From NCBI RefSeq assembly GCF_041242975.1, contig NZ_CP162488.1:4516001-4580000 (forward strand): DNA of 64,000 nt. Reading direction: 5' to 3'. Below the pieces are notes generated by a model. The model worked only from the letters and a program-made list of their open reading frames with translations. It was not told the DNA's origin and made no database searches. Of the stretch, positions 11,401 through 22,373 are shown piece by piece. How positions within the stretch are numbered: position 1 is the stretch's first letter; each line of letters opens with the position of its first letter. The stretch is from Xanthomonas sp. DAR 35659. GTDB taxonomy: Bacteria > Pseudomonadota > Gammaproteobacteria > Xanthomonadales > Xanthomonadaceae. Position numbers and translations under genes: made by a program.

Positions 11401-12428
11401 CTGGCGCCCTGCGCCGCGGCGCTGGTGGTGCCTTCCAGCAGCACTTCGCCGTTCTCGTCGACGATGGACAGCGCACCGCCGACCGCGGTCGCCGAGGCGC
11501 CGGTCGCGGTCGCGTTGCTGCCCACCGCGGTGGCATTGCCGCCGATGCTGGTGGCGCCGCTGCCGAGCGCGCTGCTGCCGTTGCCGATCGCATTGGCGGC
11601 TTCGCCGGCGGCCAGTGCGTTGTCGCCCTCGACATAGGCGCCGGCATCGCTGTCGGCGCTGCCGCTGGACTGGAAATACTTGGCGGTGGTGTCGGCGGTC
11701 TGCTTGACCGCGTCCAGTTGCGCCACGTTGACCGCGTCGGTGGCCTCGGTGCCGGCGGCGACGTTGGTGATCTGGCGCTCCTTGCCGGCGCTACCGACCG
11801 ACACGCTGTCGTCGCGATCGGCCACCGCATCGGCGCCCAGCGCCACGCTGTTCTCGCCCTGGGCGACGGCGGCGTTGCCCAGCGCGGTGCTGTTGCGGCC
11901 GGCCGCATTGGCGAAGCCGCCGATGGCGGTCGCGTAGTCGGCGTCGGCGCTGGCGGCCAGGCCGAGCGCCGCGCTGGCGACGCCGGTGGCGACGCTCTCG
12001 GCACCCAGCGCGGTGGCGCCGGTGCCTTGGGCGGTGCTGTAGTAGCCGAGGGCGGTGGATTCCAGGCCGCTGGCTTCGCTGAGCGTGCCGCTGGCCACGC
12101 TGCCGTCGCCGCTGGCGTTGCTGGCCGCGCCGGTGGCGGTGCTCTGCTCGCCGCTGGCGCTGCTTTCGGCGCCGACCGCGGTCGCGTAGTCGCCGCTGGC
12201 GCTGGCGCCGTCGCCGATCTGCAGTGCTTGCGCGTGCGCCGCGGAAGGCAGTGCCGCCGCGCCGGCGCCCAGCGCCATGGCGATCGCGGCCGACAGCGCC
12301 AGCCCCTGCGCGCGCCCCGACCTGCCTTCACGGACCACCTGCCCGCGGGCGTCGCCGCTGGCCAGTTCCGAGGCCACGGTCCACATGCCCAATGCCTTGT
12401 TCCAGACCTTGCGATAAATCCGATTCAT
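5445..12428 (-). CDS. Giant trimeric autotransporter adhesin (YadA/XadA-like)
   Basis: This 2327-residue type V secretion adhesin has an extended signal peptide (ESPR) beginning MNRIYRKVWNKALGMWTV, with cleavage likely after PSAAHAQA near residue 70. A passenger of left-handed beta-roll head repeats (SxALGxxAxAxG units) follows. Eight neck/connector segments of the type VSVGSAGxERQITNVAAGT...DAVNxxQLDAV occur at about residues 238, 545, 865, 1185, 1493, 1803, 1968 and 2212. The first six are spaced 300-320 residues apart, showing internal block duplication. A short coiled-coil stalk precedes the C-terminal YadA anchor, which ends in ...VGIGAGFGW with the expected terminal aromatic residue. 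It should trimerise in the outer membrane and mediate attachment. It is transcribed alone from a long leader. Confidence 0.95.
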   Translation of the reverse strand: MNRIYRKVWNKALGMWTVASELASGDARGQVVREGRSGRAQGLALSAAIAMALGAGAAALPSAAHAQALQIGDGASASGDYATAVGAESSASGEQSTATGAASNASGDGSVASGTLSEASGLESTALGYYSTAQGTGATALGAESVATGVASAALGLAASADADYATAIGGFANAAGRNSTALGNAAVAQGENSVALGADAVADRDDSVSVGSAGKERQITNVAAGTEATDAVNVAQLDAVKQTADTTAKYFQSSGSADSDAGAYVEGDNALAAGEAANAIGNGSSALGSGATSIGGNATAVGSNATATGASATAVGGALSIVDENGEVLLEGTTSAAAQGASAFGAGAQGNGAFSTALGTAARADGVQSTASGFSAAASGLATTATGGFSQAGGDFASAFGYGANASGGSAVAVGESSLASGESSTAVGGSVLGFFATEAQGEGGSAFGAGAWANGAFSTSIGWLSSADGDSSTALGGASWAQADDATALGYGAKAAASGSVALGQGSTADRADTVSIGSAGKERQIANVAAGTEGTDAVNRDQLDAVASVADATAKHFQASGSSASDAGAYVEGDDALAAGAAANAIGNGSTALGGGADALASGATAVGSGAVAAGQNSAAFGTNAQATGPAAVAVGGVAVDENGDPLITNGGVAVETGATSAGVGGTALGASADAGGFAASAVGVGAYASGAQASAFGAVANASGDYATAVGTQSAATGASSVAVGGPADLIPGLGLFVQTQASGQSAAAFGAGAIASGDYSVANGSLSEASGLESTALGYFAYAPGAFASALGAESWASGANSTALGYYSTALAADSVALGANSVARRANTVSVGDAGSERQIVNVAAGTQATDAVNVAQLDAVKQTAESTAKFFTAGGSGTVGAYADGEGALAAGDAANAYGAGAAAYGSGAAAMGDNAVALGNGSSAGGTGATAIGGQGQAFDQYNQPIVDADGNAQLIGANAGENATALGAGAQATGAQATATGYGAQATGDHSTAGGYKARATGSYSLAQGDNAWASGDDATASGAYAWATADGASAFGASAWATGTNASAFGTGAWASGSGATSVGFNSWAPGLSATAVGRGAFGYGNYSVAMGFQALGNQVNTIALGTNSLADAESAVAIGAGSEATASNAVALGAGSVADRADSVSVGSAGNARQITNVAAGTEATDAVNVAQLDAVKQTAATTSKYFQASGSDASDAGALVDGDDALAAGEAANAIGDGSTALGGGANALAAGATAIGFNAVSSGSDAVALGSASQALGQDSIAIGNGALAADIGATASGAGAQASATYATAVGNEAVASDNQATATGFRSTASGTGATALGGYSEATGYLSSALGYGALASGSYGTAVGVSSTASGSGSVAVGEYSVASGEESVAVGGTSFFGLIPAEASGANASAFGAGAGATADFSTAIGSLSYASASDSSAFGYGAYASASNSVALGAASEADRDNTVSVGSAGSERQITNVAAGTEATDAVNVAQLDAVKQSADATGKQFKASGGDTAADDVGSYVEGNYATAAGEASNAYGTGASAFGSGALAGAQYATASGYNATATGESSTAIGGSLYYTDADGNVLLDGTTTASEAGATALGAGAQATAAFSSASGAGASASGVQATASGYKAEAATDYSTAVGAFSSASGTRTSAFGYGAAAAGDYASALGWGSTASGAYASALGHSARATGEDATALGASAWATAAQATAVGQFAWATVQGGTAIGQDAYAYSGINATALGTSAWANGANSVALGAGSRASEANVVSVGGGNGVSAPATRRITNVGAALNANDAVNKAQLDAVAAAAGETSAAFQSSGSGVASASGANSTAAGAGASASGLRSTALGVASVASGAGATASGASSSASGARSTAIGLQTNAIGENGVALGYNSFVRNSGSNGVAIGANAGVSADNAVALGAGSRVYEADTVSLGSGNGRGGPATRRIVNLTAGRVAAGSTEAINGSQLYQSLSNMAAFLGGGAGLGAQGVFVAPTYLIQGASYSNVGDALAALDTKVSELDARGTGTASVSRSARMASATVAAPAAAQDTAQAGTSTATVSGSPSAAQVGTSAVADAGGGATAVGTAARANDVTGTAIGGSAYAHGPNDTAIGSNAKVNADGSTAVGANSHIAAVATNAVAMGEGASVSAASGTALGQGASATAQGAVALGQGSVADRANTVSVGSAGNERQVANVAAGTRATDAVNKGQLDNGVATAKAYTDTRFNTMADSFDVLRGDVDARLRDQDRRIDRQGAMSAAMLNMATSAAGIRTQNRVGAGVGFQNGESALSVGYQRAFSDRATLTIGGAFSGDDSSVGIGAGFGW

Positions 12429-12606
12429 CGACTGCTGCTCCTCAAATAGGCTGGTTTTTGGTCAGAAAAGCCACCCTCGCCCGGCATTCCAGCCGGCCGA
12501 CCCCCTGTCGGTATTTGGCGCCGCATGCCCTGGAACCTCGGGGCGACCCGCTTGCGCGAGTCGCGGCTCGGTGCGCGTTGATGAACCGAGACGAAATGCG
12601 GAACTG

Positions 12607-12641
12607 TCTCGAGTGTTAACCCCGTATCTCGAGTACGTCAA
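12607..12641 (-). promoter_or_regulatory. Candidate adhesin promoter with paired TCTCGAGT sites
   Basis: On the minus strand TTGACG (12641-12636) and TAACAC (12618-12613) are separated by 17 bp, giving a leader of about 180 nt for the adhesin. The -10 match is only 3 of 6. Two identical TCTCGAGT octamers (12607-12614 and 12627-12634), each with a CTCGAG palindrome, are exactly 20 bp apart, two helical turns. They overlap the -10 and spacer, as an operator would. The regulator is unknown. Confidence 0.35.
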
Positions 12642-12644
12642 GTT

Positions 12645-13000
12645 TTTGACTTAAATCCGCGCAATCAGTGATGCAAACCTCAAAAATGCAAATTAATTGT
12701 TAACTTTTGGATAAAATTCAATCAAAACAAGACATTCCGCCAAATTCCCGGCACGTCACTTGCCGAGCGTTGACGCCGAGCGGTGGCGGCATTCGCTGTC
12801 GCGCCAAGGGTTTGACTCGTAGCCGGGCATGCAGGGACAGGCGTCCCGGCCGCGCTCGACGCCCGGCTGCCTGCGGCCGTGCACAAGCGCAACTGCGCAG
12901 ATCGCGGTCGCTGTCCGGGAGCGGCGGGGCGCGGGCGGTGCGGCGGGCACTGGGCGCGGACTGGGTGTTTTTCAGCCGGCGGGAGGCTGTGGTAGCGACT
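12645..13000. other. Noncoding stretch upstream of the adhesin
   Basis: About 80 bp (12640-12735) is unusually A/T-rich for this genome, with runs such as AAAAATGCAAATTAATTG. It could be a nucleoid-protein (H-NS-type) binding or UP-like region for the adhesin. The rest (12750-13000) is G/C-rich. I see no credible gene in it. Confidence 0.5.
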
Positions 13001-13580
13001 GGCGAGGGCGACTCGCGGAGGTTAGTGCACGAGGCTGCGCCCGTACCCTCATCCGCCCTTCGGGCACCTTCTCCCGATGGGAGAAGGGAACAGCCGATCG
13101 CCCCTCTCCCATCGGCAGAGAGCTTGGGGTGAGGGTCCGGCGCGAAAGCGACTCGCGGAGCTGGGCACACGAGGCTGCGCCCGTACCCTCATCCGCCCTT
13201 CGGGCACCTTCTCCCGATGGGAGAAGGGAACAGCCGATCGCCCCTCCCCCATCGGGAGAGAGGTTGGGGTGAGGGTCCGGCGCGAAAGCGACTCGCGGAG
13301 TTGGGGACACGAGGCTGCGCCCGTACCCTCATCCGCCCTTCGGGCACCTTCTCCCGATGGGAGAAGGGAACAGCCGATCGCCCCTCTCCCATCGGCAGAG
13401 AGCTTGGGGTGAGGGTCCGGCGCGAAAGCGACTCGCGGAGTTGGGGACACGAGGCTGCGCCCGTACCCTCATCCGCCCTTCGGGCACCTTCTCCCGATGG
13501 GAGAAGGGAACAGCCGATCGCCCCTCTCCCATCGGCAGAGAGCTTGGGGTGAGGGTCCGGCGCGAAAGCGACTCGCGGAG
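13001..13580. repeat. 140-bp tandem repeat array, four units
   Basis: Four units start at 13001, 13141, 13281 and 13421, with an exact 140-bp period and a 20-bp terminal piece (CGCGAAAGCGACTCGCGGAG) at 13561. Each unit contains small inverted repeats, for example GCCCTTCGGGC and CTTCTCCCGATGGGAGAAGG, which would form hairpins. The first unit start is slightly diverged. Related, more diverged units recur at 42478-42933. ORFs across it are artefacts of the repeat. Confidence 0.92.
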
Positions 13581-13588
13581 CACAGCCG

Positions 13589-13623
13589 CCTTCTGCCTTC
13601 CGCCTTCCGCCTTCCGCCTTCCG
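13589..13623. repeat. CCTTCCG heptamer microsatellite
   Basis: Four perfect CCTTCCG copies (13596-13623) follow one variant copy (13589-13595). They lie between the 140-bp array and the purL stop. The sequence is distinct from the GGGAATC family. Confidence 0.8.
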
Positions 13624-13669
13624 CCGCAGCGCCGCAGCGCCGCCAGCAGCGGACGCGGCTACGCGCCGC

Positions 13670-17725
<4,056 letters not shown>

Positions 17726-17768
17726 GTCCGGGGAACCGTGTGAGGAAACGGGCTGGCTATTGTAGCTG

Positions 17769-17826
17769 GAGAGCTGGGAATGGGGATTCGGGAATGGGGA
17801 ATGGGAAACAGCCGGGGGGGGGGGGG
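17769..17826. repeat. Heptamer tract ending in a G13 homopolymer, purL leader
   Basis: Degenerate GGGAATG/GGGATTC heptamers run 45-85 bp upstream of the purL start and are followed by thirteen consecutive G residues (17814-17826). The homopolymer is a likely length-variable site, though sequencing error in such a tract is possible. Confidence 0.75.
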
Positions 17827-17827
17827 C

Positions 17828-18202
17828 GGACAGGGCGTCGGCTGCGGAGAAGTCAGCCGTAGCGGACTGGCCTCAGCATCGGGACAGCAGGAATGGCAAC
17901 GGGCGGTGGCCTGACAGGGCGTCGGCCGCGGGGCAGTCAGCCATTCAACAGCGGGGAATGGAGAAGGGGGATCGGGAATGGGAGGCCTGCAGCGGACGGG
18001 GCGTCGGCTGCGTAGAAGTCAGCCGTAGCGGACTGGCCTCAACATCGGGACAGCAGGAATGGGAACGGGCGGTGACCTGACAGAGCATCGGCCGCGGGAC
18101 AGTCGGCCGTAACGGACTGCCCTCGCACCGAAAGCGGGATTGCGGATCCAGCGGTGGGAATCAAACAGCCGACGCTCTCGATTCCCTATTCCCTATTCCC
18201 CG
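17828..18202. repeat. 166-bp-spaced direct repeat in the dsbC-purL gap
   Basis: Two long copies begin with a GGCGTCGGCTGCG...GTCAGCCGTAGCGGACTGGCC core, at 17828 and 17993, offset 166 bp. They differ at only a few positions over about 75 bp, then diverge with partial GGCCGCGGG(G/A)CAGTC re-iterations. Short heptamer tracts lie inside (17955-17985) and at the end (18178-18202, ATTCCCT units). No coding sequence is credible here. Confidence 0.75.
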
Positions 18203-18212
18203 CGCGCGGCCC

Positions 18213-19016
18213 TTAGCGGCTTCCGCCAGCCTTCGTCGCTTCCGCCGCGCGCTTGTCCAGCGCCTGGCGCAGCTGCGCCGGCGGCAGGTAGCCGCCGAGC
18301 TGGGTGCCGTCCGGGGCGAAGATCGCCGGGGTGCCGTTGACGCCCAGGCGCTGGCCCAGGTTGTACTGCATGGTCACCGGGTTCTTGCAGTTGGCCGCCG
18401 TGGGCACCTTGCCGCTGGCCTTGGCGTCGGTCAGCGCCTTCTTCTTGTCGGCCGCGCACCACACCGCGACCATGTCCTTGTAGTCCTGGCTGCCCAGGCC
18501 CATGCGCGGGAACGCCAGGTACTCCACCGCGATGCCCTGCTTGTTGAGCTCGGCGATCTCGCTGTGCAGCTTGCGGCAATAGCCGCATTCGATGTCGGTG
18601 AACACGCTGATGGTGTACTTGGGATTGGGCGGCGCGAACACGATGCGCTCGGCATGCGGCGCCGATTCCAGCAACTTGCGGCGGTAGCTCAGCAGGCCCT
18701 CGCTGGAAGCGAACTGCTTCTCCTGGATGTCGAACGGCTGCGCCTGGAACAGATAGCGGCCGTCGTCGGACACGTACAGCACCTGCCCGCCGACCACCAC
18801 CTCGCGGAAGCCCGGGAACGGGGCGGCGCCCATGTAGTCGGGCTTGAAGTTCGGATCCAGTTGCAGCAGGGCCGCGCGCACGCGCTGCTCGCCGGGCGCG
18901 CCGGCGGCGGGAGCGGCCGGCTTGGCCGCGGCGGCGGCGCCGGTCGGGGGCGCCGGCTGCGCGCAGGCGGAAAGGGAGGCGGCGCCCAGCAGCGCGCAAA
19001 GAGCAAAACGGAGCAT
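18213..19016 (-). CDS. dsbC: DsbC-like thiol:disulfide interchange lipoprotein
   Basis: This 267-residue periplasmic disulfide isomerase homologue has a signal peptide ending in a lipobox-like LSAC at Cys18, so it may be lipid-anchored, unlike soluble E. coli DsbC. An Ala/Pro-rich linker (about 20-45) precedes a DsbC N-terminal dimerisation domain (about 45-115) and a thioredoxin-fold domain. The active site is CGYC (in FTDIECGYCRKLHSE), the cis-Pro motif is NGTPAIF, and a second Cys pair (VWCAADKK...ANCKNP) matches the DsbC structural disulfide. It lies 100 bp downstream of xerD on the same strand. E. coli also has xerD-dsbC adjacent, which supports the call. Confidence 0.9.
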   Translation of the reverse strand: MLRFALCALLGAASLSACAQPAPPTGAAAAAKPAAPAAGAPGEQRVRAALLQLDPNFKPDYMGAAPFPGFREVVVGGQVLYVSDDGRYLFQAQPFDIQEKQFASSEGLLSYRRKLLESAPHAERIVFAPPNPKYTISVFTDIECGYCRKLHSEIAELNKQGIAVEYLAFPRMGLGSQDYKDMVAVWCAADKKKALTDAKASGKVPTAANCKNPVTMQYNLGQRLGVNGTPAIFAPDGTQLGGYLPPAQLRQALDKRAAEATKAGGSR

Positions 19017-19115
19017 TGGCTATCCATCAGGGCTGCGAATCGGCCGGATTGTCGCATACCCCCGCGCTCGCTCCATGTAGACAGGCTGAGCGGTCCGCGG
19101 CGCGGCGCTGGCGCC

Positions 19116-20090
19116 TCAGCCGCGGGGATGATGCTTGCTGTGCAGCTTCTGCAGGTGTTCGCGCGCGACCAGGGTGTAGATCTGGGTGGTGGATAGCGAA
19201 CTGTGGCCGAGCAGCATCTGCAGCGCGCGCAGGTCGGCGCCGCGGTTGAGGAGGTGGGTGGCGAAGCTGTGGCGCAGGCCGTGCGGGCTGACCGCGGCCG
19301 GATCGATGCCGGCCAGCGCCGCGTAGCGCTTGACCAGGCTCCAGAACTGCTGCCGGCTCAGTGGGCGTCGCGCCGCGTCGATGAACATCGGCACGCGGCC
19401 GTCGCTGGCCGGGACCGCCTGCCCGGCCGCCAGCGCCGGCCGCGCGCTGTCCAGGTAGCGCTGCAGCCAGTGCTGCGCCTCCTCGCCCAGCGGCACCAGG
19501 CGTTCCTTGCTGCCCTTGCCGGTCACCCGCAACACGCCCTGGCGCAGGTTCACCGCGTTGGCCGGCAGTTCGACCAGTTCGCTGACGCGCAACCCGGCCG
19601 CGTACATCAGCTCCAGCATGGCGCGGTCGCGCAGCCCGGCCGGATCGGCCGTGTCCGGCGCCGCCAGCAGCGCGTCGATCTGGCTTTCGGCCAATGCCTT
19701 GGGCAACGAGCGCGGCAGCTTGGGCGGGTCCAGCAGCGCGGTCGGATCCTCGCTGCGCTCGCCGCGGCGCAGGCGCAGGGCGAAGAACGCGCGCAGCGAC
19801 GACAGCCAGCGGGCGTTGCTGCGCTGCGAATAGCCCATGCGCGCGCGCCAGGCCAGATAGTCGAACAGGGCCTGGCGATCGGCCCCGGCCAGCCCACCGC
19901 CGGCGCCGTCGCGCCAGCGCGCGAAGCCCTCCAGGTCGCGCCGATAGCTGTCCAGGCTCTGCCGCGCCAGACCTTGCTCGGCCCAGGCCACGTCCAGGAA
20001 CTGCTGGATCGCGGCCGCATCGGCGTCGCGCAGCGGGGCGAGCTGCTGGGCCTGCTGGCGGCGTTCGGCGGGGGTGCGGAGTTCTGGCAT
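19116..20090 (-). CDS. xerD: Tyrosine site-specific recombinase XerD
   Basis: With XerC this protein resolves chromosome dimers at dif. The SAM-like N-terminal domain covers about 25-115. The catalytic domain shows Arg in [12 protein letters not shown], Lys in [13 protein letters not shown], the H-x-x-R box [12 protein letters not shown], the [12 protein letters not shown] segment with the second His, and the nucleophile Tyr in the same segment. I chose the start [13 protein letters not shown] at 20090 (324 residues). An upstream in-frame extension would translate the GGGAATC array as PIPDSRF repeats and is not part of the fold. No clear ribosome-binding site precedes 20090. The array begins 18 bp upstream. 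Confidence 0.93.
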   Translation of the reverse strand: MPELRTPAERRQQAQQLAPLRDADAAAIQQFLDVAWAEQGLARQSLDSYRRDLEGFARWRDGAGGGLAGADRQALFDYLAWRARMGYSQRSNARWLSSLRAFFALRLRRGERSEDPTALLDPPKLPRSLPKALAESQIDALLAAPDTADPAGLRDRAMLELMYAAGLRVSELVELPANAVNLRQGVLRVTGKGSKERLVPLGEEAQHWLQRYLDSARPALAAGQAVPASDGRVPMFIDAARRPLSRQQFWSLVKRYAALAGIDPAAVSPHGLRHSFATHLLNRGADLRALQMLLGHSSLSTTQIYTLVAREHLQKLHSKHHPRG

Positions 20091-20107
20091 TGGCGGGCTT
20101 GGGGGGT

Positions 20108-20184
20108 CGGGAATCGGGAATCGGGAATCGGGAATCGGGAATCGGGAATCGGGAATCGGGAATCGGGAATCGGGAATCGGGAAA
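20108..20184. repeat. Perfect tandem array of ten CGGGAAT heptamers upstream of xerD
   Basis: Ten identical CGGGAAT units run from 20108 to 20177 with one imperfect unit after. The array lies in the 177-bp region between divergent xerD and the RDD gene. Because 7 is not a multiple of 3, copy-number change would shift any frame reading through it and alter promoter spacing for both genes. Confidence 0.92.
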
Positions 20185-20267
20185 AGCCTAGCGTCCGTGC
20201 GGCGGGACGCAAGGGTGAGACGCGACGGGCGGTGACGCGTCCGCGGCGCTGCCGCTAAGCTGTGGCG

Positions 20268-20744
20268 ATGCCCGCCACGCCTGCCGACGCCTCTGCCCGC
20301 CCCCGTGCCCTGCTGCCGTGGCGGCTGCTGTCCCTGTTCTACGACGCCTGGCCGGTGCTGGCCCTGTGGTTCGTGATCTCGGCGCTGTTCACCCTCGGCT
20401 ACACCCTGGACGGCCACGCGCCGCGCGAGAACATCGCGCCGTTCAGCGCGCTGCAGTGGTTGCTGTGGCTGTGCTGCTGGGTGGTGTCCGGGTTGTACGC
20501 GACGCTGAGCTGGCGCCGCGGCGGCCAGACCCTGGGCATGCGCCCATGGCGACTGCGTCTGCAGGCCGCCGACGGCGGCACGCCGCGCTGGGGCGCGCTG
20601 TGGCTGCGCTATGTGATCGGCACCCTATCGCTGCTGCTGGGCGGGCTGGGCTTCTGGTGGGCGCTGTTCGATCGCGAGCGGCTGACCTGGCACGACCGTG
20701 CCAGCGCCACGCGGCTGGTACGGCTTCCGAAGCGAAAGCCCTGA
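20268..20744 (+). CDS. RDD-family membrane protein
   Basis: A 158-residue membrane protein with about four hydrophobic segments (near [55 protein letters not shown]). The RDD-type charged residues are present: Arg/Asp near [10 protein letters not shown] and the closing [14 protein letters not shown]. The function of RDD proteins is mostly unknown, with ion or small-molecule transport suggested. The ATG at 20268 is preferred to a GTG two codons upstream. The gene is divergent from xerD, an arrangement common in Xanthomonas relatives as far as I recall. Confidence 0.8.
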   Translation: MPATPADASARPRALLPWRLLSLFYDAWPVLALWFVISALFTLGYTLDGHAPRENIAPFSALQWLLWLCCWVVSGLYATLSWRRGGQTLGMRPWRLRLQAADGGTPRWGALWLRYVIGTLSLLLGGLGFWWALFDRERLTWHDRASATRLVRLPKRKP

Positions 20745-21014
20745 CCGTATCCATCGACGCGCGGCGCGGCACGTCCAGCGACATTGGCACGTCAGAACCG
20801 ATGCGGCACGACCACGCCAGCGCCACCGGGCTGATTCGCCCCCAAGGCAACACTCTGATTGCAATCGCTGCGACCTCGGCACCACAACCAATCGTGTCTG
20901 CCGGGCAGTCGAGGCGTGGCTTTTCTACATCGCCCCGTCGCGCATCACGCGAGCGCGCCTATCCCCGGAGCGCCGCATTCCCTTCGCGAATGCGGCCGCA
21001 CTCCGACACGAGCC

Positions 21015-21704
21015 CTACACCTTGGATTGCCCGTTCGCGATCTTTTCGATGACCGCCAGCTTCACCCTGTCCTCGGGAGAATCGCTGTAGTTCAGGAACC
21101 CATCGACGCCGTGCTTGTAGCCATTCCGGAAATCCTGGAACGTGTCCAGAATCCTGGTCTCGTATCGCTCGACGTACTGCTCGCCCTTCAGGAAGACGGT
21201 CACGCAATCGTTCCATTGGTCCAGGTGCTGATTGCCGACATAGGACTCCAGGAGCACTGCATCGACCTTGTTCCACTTGGCCCAGGAGATCAGCGCCTTG
21301 CCGCTGTCGGGATAGAATCTCCAGCAGTCGACCGGATAGCGGTGGAAATCGCCATTGGACGGCGTATTCAGGTAGCACAGCCCGCCGGGCTTCAGCACCC
21401 GCATGATCTCCAGGAACACGAGCCAGAACATTTCCGAATGCTCGAGGCAACTGCTCGACAGCACCATGTCGATGGACGCATCGTCGAACGGAAGCGAATA
21501 CGGCGAATCCAACACGACATCGACGCCGTCGCCACTGGAAAAATCCACGCCGATGTACTCGAACTGCTGCGGCGCCACCTCGCGCAGGCTGCCGTTGAAA
21601 TTCCTGGAGCCTATCTCGACGACCTTGACATTCGCTTGATCCTTGAGTGGCTTGGAGTAAGCCTCAAAAAAAAGCTTGCCATTGCTCATAGCAGTGGGAT
21701 GCAT
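21015..21704 (-). CDS. Orphan SAM-dependent methyltransferase of lower GC
   Basis: A 229-residue class I methyltransferase. Motif I is VVEIGSRNFNGS, motif II is the YIGVDFSSGDGVD acidic strand, and there is a methyltransf_11-like SSCLEHSEMFW...RVLKPGGLCYLNTPS region. The AAGGG six bases upstream supports the ATG at 21704. The substrate is unknown; the family often modifies glycans or small molecules. Its codon use is clearly less G/C-rich than its neighbours (many Asn, Lys, Asp, Tyr and AT-ending codons). It stands alone between converging RDD and unrelated genes, so recent acquisition is likely. Flanks of about 270 bp on each side hold no gene I can support. Confidence 0.8.
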   Translation of the reverse strand: MHPTAMSNGKLFFEAYSKPLKDQANVKVVEIGSRNFNGSLREVAPQQFEYIGVDFSSGDGVDVVLDSPYSLPFDDASIDMVLSSSCLEHSEMFWLVFLEIMRVLKPGGLCYLNTPSNGDFHRYPVDCWRFYPDSGKALISWAKWNKVDAVLLESYVGNQHLDQWNDCVTVFLKGEQYVERYETRILDTFQDFRNGYKHGVDGFLNYSDSPEDRVKLAVIEKIANGQSKV

Positions 21705-21976
21705 CTGGAACCCTTCAATTTGGCAATTACAACGATCTCGGGCTTCATCGAGTCGGCAAGCAGCGCCGCTCGAAGCGCCAGCTTCTATGGAGCACGACGT
21801 GCAATGCCCTCTGCAGAACGCGCACGATTATTGCCGCATACCCACGCAGGGTAAAGCAAAACGGCACCGCCTGGCGCGTCGCACCCGGATCGTCGTTGGA
21901 TCGCACAAGCATTGACTTGCATTTTCAGCATCACGCCGATGCCGCGCACGACCGCAAACTCCGCGGACTGCCCCGC

Positions 21977-22279
21977 TCAACGCGACCGCACGAACCGCAT
22001 CACCGCACGGTCCAGCAAAGCCTGCAGCCCATGCCCGGCAACGTACAACAGCAGCAACAGCGGCGGCACCAGCAGCAGATAGCCGACGGTCCAGGACATG
22101 CCCTGCAACCAGGCATCGAGGCCGAGCGCATCCAGCGCCGCCAACTGCGGGGTCAACGGCAGCTGCAGCATCACGAAATGGCCCTTGTCGTCGGCGCCCT
22201 GCGCGGCCCAGATGCATAACGCGGTCGGCACCGCGTACAGTAGGCAAAAGCCGACACCGAGCCAGCTCACCCGGCGCAT
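21977..22279 (-). CDS. Small two-TM membrane protein (paralogue of the next gene)
   Basis: This 100-residue protein begins MRRVSWLGVGFCLLYAVPTA and has hydrophobic segments at about 5-25 and 63-85 and a basic C-terminus (RAVMRFVRSR). I do not recognise a named family. The layout (MRR start, FC-LY-A motif in TM1, Leu/Pro-rich middle, second TM then an amphipathic end) matches the neighbour at 22374-22706, suggesting a duplication. It is the last gene of the lptF-lptG strand run. A longer upstream extension reads through non-protein-like Arg-rich sequence and was rejected. Confidence 0.55.
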   Translation of the reverse strand: MRRVSWLGVGFCLLYAVPTALCIWAAQGADDKGHFVMLQLPLTPQLAALDALGLDAWLQGMSWTVGYLLLVPPLLLLLYVAGHGLQALLDRAVMRFVRSR

Positions 22280-22373
22280 CGACCTACTCGCTGCGTTTGC
22301 GCAACCGCGACCACGCCACCGGCGCACAGGTTGCGCGGCGCGGTCAGTCGCGAGCACCACGGCACCTTCAGGA

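Noticed and set aside
6030..12449. 2139-codon open frame antisense to the adhesin
   Set aside because: It is produced by the repetitive, G/C-rich adhesin sequence; the translation is Arg/Gly/Ala/His-rich low complexity with no fold, start signal or homology features. The sense strand has ESPR, necks and anchor.
20108..20184. CRISPR-like array
   Set aside because: The units are 7 bp, contiguous and without spacers; no cas genes are nearby.
20091..20417. N-terminal extension of XerD through the heptamer array
   Set aside because: It would add PIPDSRF repeats and Arg-rich sequence outside the recombinase fold. The start at 20090 gives normal length.
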